Assembly (NCBI GenBank): GCA_016200445.1
Contig: JACQEQ010000254.1
Span: 1-8,619, forward strand
Source of the DNA: Gammaproteobacteria bacterium
GTDB taxonomy: Bacteria > Pseudomonadota > Gammaproteobacteria > SG8-11
Length of the DNA stretch: 8,619 bases
Direction: 5' to 3'
In this document: positions 6,948 to 8,619 of the stretch, piece by piece
Numbering within the stretch: the first letter of the stretch is position 1
How the letters are laid out: every line of letters begins with the position of its first letter
Notes under the pieces: generated by a model
Databases searched by the model: none
Told to the model about the DNA's origin: nothing
What the model saw: only the letters and a program-made list of their open reading frames with translations
Position numbers and translations under genes: made by a program

Positions 6948-7789
6948 TCCTTTGCTACGGACCGGTGCGGATCGGTAATCCACTCGCTCCATGAACCTGC
7001 ATATAGTTTTGTACCGTGTAATCCGGCGTGCTCCATTGCGAGTATGTTGTGGCAGGCGGTGACGCCGGAGCCGCACATGTGAATGACATGCTCTGGCACA
7101 ACGTCGCCAAGCTGATTTCCGTAGCTTGCACGTAACTCTTCGGCTGTCTGAAAATTTCCGCCCAAGTCGAGATTATCATCCCACGGCAGATTGATTGCGC
7201 CAGGGATGTGGCCTGCGATTTTATCGAGCGGTTCAACGGCACCGCTGAAACGTTCTTCGGCGCGCGCGTCGAACAACCGATAGTTGCTCGAGCGGCGAAT
7301 GCGTTCGACGTCATCGGCATTCACAGCAAGACTAGGATTGAGATGGGGCTGAAATGTCGATGTTCGAGGGGAGGATACAGTTGCCGTGATCGGTAACCCT
7401 TCGCGTTGCCAGCGTGGAAAGCCACCATTCAATAGTGCCACGTTGTGATGTCCAAGCCAGCGCAACAACCACCACAAACGCGCCGCCATCGCGCCGAAGC
7501 TTGAGTCGTACACCACCACTTGTTTGTTTGCATCGACGCCCCACGCGCCGAGCTTACTTGCAAAAAGTGCGGTATGTGGAAGCGGATGACGACCGGTAGC
7601 AAGGGTGGCTGGTGCCGACAAATCCTCATTCAAATGCGCGTAACATGCACCGGGAATGTGGTTTTCACGGTATGCGCGCCGGCCTGCTTCGGGATCAGTT
7701 AGCGTAAAGCGGCAGTCGATGATGACCCACTGCGGGTCGTCGAGATGTTCCGCGAGCTGGTTCGGATCAATGAGGGTTGTGAAAGTCAT
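6944..7789 (-). CDS. sseA: 3-mercaptopyruvate sulfurtransferase (rhodanese family)
   Basis: The 281-residue protein has two rhodanese domains and the usual SseA length. The N-terminal domain (about 5-135) has [22 protein letters not shown] and the inactive loop [15 protein letters not shown] (Asp95 in place of the catalytic Cys), ending GGFPRW. The C-terminal domain (about 155-275) has [20 protein letters not shown] and the active loop CGSGVTAC with Cys239; CG(S/T)GVT is the signature of mercaptopyruvate rather than thiosulfate transferases. It ends with AGSWSEW. It transfers sulfur from 3-mercaptopyruvate to thiols or cyanide, releasing pyruvate. There is no signal peptide, so it is cytosolic, in contrast to the exported rhodanese at 2911-3843. 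The ATG at 7789 is at the natural N-terminus ([11 protein letters not shown] follows), though no strong Shine-Dalgarno is seen. It is convergent with cysC; their stop codons interlock. Confidence 0.93.
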   Translation of the reverse strand: MTFTTLIDPNQLAEHLDDPQWVIIDCRFTLTDPEAGRRAYRENHIPGACYAHLNEDLSAPATLATGRHPLPHTALFASKLGAWGVDANKQVVVYDSSFGAMAARLWWLLRWLGHHNVALLNGGFPRWQREGLPITATVSSPRTSTFQPHLNPSLAVNADDVERIRRSSNYRLFDARAEERFSGAVEPLDKIAGHIPGAINLPWDDNLDLGGNFQTAEELRASYGNQLGDVVPEHVIHMCGSGVTACHNILAMEHAGLHGTKLYAGSWSEWITDPHRSVAKD

Positions 7790-7967
7790 GGCGTCATATA
7801 AGTTTCACCCGATCCGCTGCGCATCCACCCTCCGCTGCACACGGATGTGCGAGTGCAGCGAAGCGCATGCGACCGCCATTGGATGGCGGAAAGCAGTAGA
7901 GCAACGCAGGAGCAGTTGCCGGGATGCGCGATGCCGCCTCGAAAATGAGGCGGGGACGAAAACAAAA
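7790..7967. other. Hairpin-rich intergenic region between sseA and the DsrC-like gene
   Basis: No convincing gene lies in these 178 bp. Three perfect inverted repeats do: CGCTGCAC 7833-7840 with 7853-7860 (12-nt loop); CCGCCAT 7873-7879 with 7883-7889 (3-nt loop); and CCGCCTC 7934-7940 with 7947-7953 (6-nt loop). The stretch must contain the sseA promoter and the end of the DsrC-like transcript, both read on the minus strand. Wording such as GGATGTGC and GGTGGATGCGC resembles dispersed intergenic palindromes common in gammaproteobacteria, so it may be a REP-like remnant or a structured RNA. Confidence 0.5.
7934..7953 (-). terminator. Hairpin downstream of the DsrC-like gene, possible transcript end
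   Basis: Just after the stop of the DsrC-like gene the minus strand runs through a T-rich stretch (TTTTGTTTTC) and then a 7-bp GC-rich hairpin, CCGCCTC/GAGGCGG, with a 6-nt loop. The T-run precedes rather than follows the stem, so it is not a canonical intrinsic terminator. It could protect the 3' end of the mRNA. Confidence 0.3.
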
Positions 7968-8309
7968 TTAATAGCCGCCTTTGCGCCGGCTTTCCGGCAA
8001 GCCCGCGATGCGGCCGCCTTGTTTGGACGGGTCGCGCGGGAACAGTTTGTATAGGTAGCTATTATCGACTTTTTTGCCGGGCCATTTGTCTTGCATGGCC
8101 TTGATGATGTTGCGTGTGTTCGGTTGGCTACCGGCGTTGTTGACGTATTCATCGCGCAGGAAATTCACCATATCCCAATGTTCGGGCGTCATGGCGATGC
8201 CTTCTTGTTCGGCGATAACCTTGGCGACCTCTTCGTTCCAATCATCCAGGTTGACCATGTATCCATTCTTGTCGGTCTCGACTGTTTTACCATTCACTAC
8301 GACTGTCAT
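7968..8309 (-). CDS. DsrC/TusE-family protein lacking both conserved cysteines
   Basis: The 113-residue protein has the full length and fold markers of the DsrC/TusE/DsvC family: DKNGYMVNLDDWNEEVAKVIA (13-33), the LTPEHW-like MTPEHWDMVNFLRDEY (40-55), PNTRNIIKAM and LYKLFPRDPSKQGGRIAGLP. In DsrC the C-terminal arm carries CysB before (K/R)-(I/L)-AGLP and CysA as the penultimate residue, which carry sulfur as a thiol, trisulfide or persulfide; TusE keeps CysA only. Here both positions are glycine (GGRIAGLP and the GGY end), and no cysteine occurs anywhere in the protein. It therefore cannot do sulfur relay by the known mechanism, and matches the cysteine-free RspA-type members thought to be regulatory. 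It is cytoplasmic. The start has a perfect Shine-Dalgarno. It lies 30 bp downstream of the Cas6-like gene on the same strand, probably in one operon. Confidence 0.93.
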   Translation of the reverse strand: MTVVVNGKTVETDKNGYMVNLDDWNEEVAKVIAEQEGIAMTPEHWDMVNFLRDEYVNNAGSQPNTRNIIKAMQDKWPGKKVDNSYLYKLFPRDPSKQGGRIAGLPESRRKGGY

Positions 8310-8314
8310 GTTGT

Positions 8315-8320
8315 CCTCCT
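8315..8320 (-). promoter_or_regulatory. Strong ribosome-binding site of the DsrC-like gene
   Basis: AGGAGG on the minus strand, 5 nt before the ATG at 8309, is the strongest Shine-Dalgarno in the window. It fixes this start and suggests that the protein is made in quantity, more than most of its neighbours. Confidence 0.9.
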
Positions 8321-8339
8321 GTTTGTGTTGCTGGTTGGT

Positions 8340-8619
8340 TCACTTCAATTCTTGAATATCTTTGTGCGGAATAAACACGCCGCAGCCGAGCTGGCGGTGC
8401 GATCCTAAGCCACGTTGTTGCAGTGTCAAGGATTCATCCACGCTGAGGTTGGCGAGCATCAGGCTGCGGGTGCGTAACTCGCCATCCAGAATGCGAATGC
8501 TTTTTTCCATGCCGCACAGCATTTTTTTGGGCTGCACGTTCAGTGCTTTTAGTTGTGTAAGAACATCGCGTAAAAACTGTTGTTCGTCACCTTCTGCAGG
8601 TGCGATGTAACGGGAAAAA
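8340..8619 (-). CDS. Cas6/Cmx6-like RAMP protein, C-terminal 92 residues (cut by window edge)
   Basis: The minus-strand frame is open from the right edge to a TGA at 8340-8342; the GTG at 8537 is internal, not the start, because coding continues upstream (SRYIAPAEGDEQQ before it). The visible part is the C-terminal ferredoxin-like half of a RAMP protein: a helix (DEQQFLRDVLTQLKAL), KKMLCGMEKSIRI, LRTRSLMLANLS, SVDESLTLQQ, then the glycine-rich loop GLGSHRQLGCGVFIPHK at fragment residues 70-86. That loop (G-x-G-x5-G-x-G, here with the GCG-F-P ending) is the hallmark of Cas6 CRISPR-RNA endonucleases and most resembles the Cas6/Cmx6 (type I-MYXAN) group. Cas6 binds and cuts CRISPR repeat RNA. 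The N-terminal half with the catalytic histidine lies outside the window, so activity cannot be judged. No CRISPR array or other cas gene is seen here; its downstream partner is the DsrC-like gene. Confidence 0.72.
   Translation of the reverse strand, partial: FSRYIAPAEGDEQQFLRDVLTQLKALNVQPKKMLCGMEKSIRILDGELRTRSLMLANLSVDESLTLQQRGLGSHRQLGCGVFIPHKDIQELK

Noticed and set aside
7805..8152. 115-codon frame on the minus strand across the DsrC-like gene
   Set aside because: It is out of frame with the well-conserved DsrC-like protein and low in complexity; a shadow.
7790..8619. CRISPR array to go with the Cas6-like gene
   Set aside because: No regularly spaced direct repeats of about 25-40 bp are seen here or elsewhere in the window; the inverted repeats in the gap are dissimilar to one another.

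Overview
The window looks like part of a proteobacterial, most likely gammaproteobacterial, chromosome of moderate-to-high GC. The pointers are a LexA with the Ala-Gly cleavage site, two CTGT-N8-ACAG operators, a lexA-imuA operon, an OmpA-like outer-membrane protein and a DsrC-family protein. There are no transposases, tRNAs, rRNAs or CRISPR repeats. The DsrC-like protein, two rhodanese-family sulfurtransferases and an APS kinase give the window a sulfur flavour and fit a sulfur-oxidising lineage, but this is inference.

Layout. The left edge holds the start of an SDR oxidoreductase (minus strand, cut by the window). It is divergent from a secreted outer-membrane protein that appears to carry two OmpA-like barrels in one chain (248-1396). 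Facing it is a minus-strand pair: an exported rhodanese (2911-3843) and, 9 bp downstream, a membrane hybrid-less sensor histidine kinase (1384-2901). A divergent region with two adjacent SOS boxes leads into lexA (4028-4624) and imuA (4621-5292), which overlap by 4 bp. The usual imuB and dnaE2 partners do not follow. Instead a family-2 glycosyltransferase with an abnormal N-terminus (5434-6339) is translationally linked to an APS kinase, cysC (6339-6947). A convergent 3-mercaptopyruvate sulfurtransferase follows (6944-7789), then a 178-bp hairpin-rich gap. The right edge holds a minus-strand pair: a Cas6/Cmx6-like protein cut by the window (8340-8619) and, 30 bp downstream, a DsrC/TusE-family protein without any cysteine (7968-8309).

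How the genes may work together. LexA should repress itself and imuA, and induction by DNA damage should release both. CysC makes PAPS and may supply sulfate for the glycan built by the linked glycosyltransferase. The exported rhodanese and histidine kinase could form a periplasmic sulfur-sensing unit. The most unusual pair is the Cas6-like RNA-binding/endonuclease protein with the cysteine-free DsrC homologue: neither a CRISPR array nor a sulfur-relay cysteine is present, so the pair may do something other than what either family name suggests.
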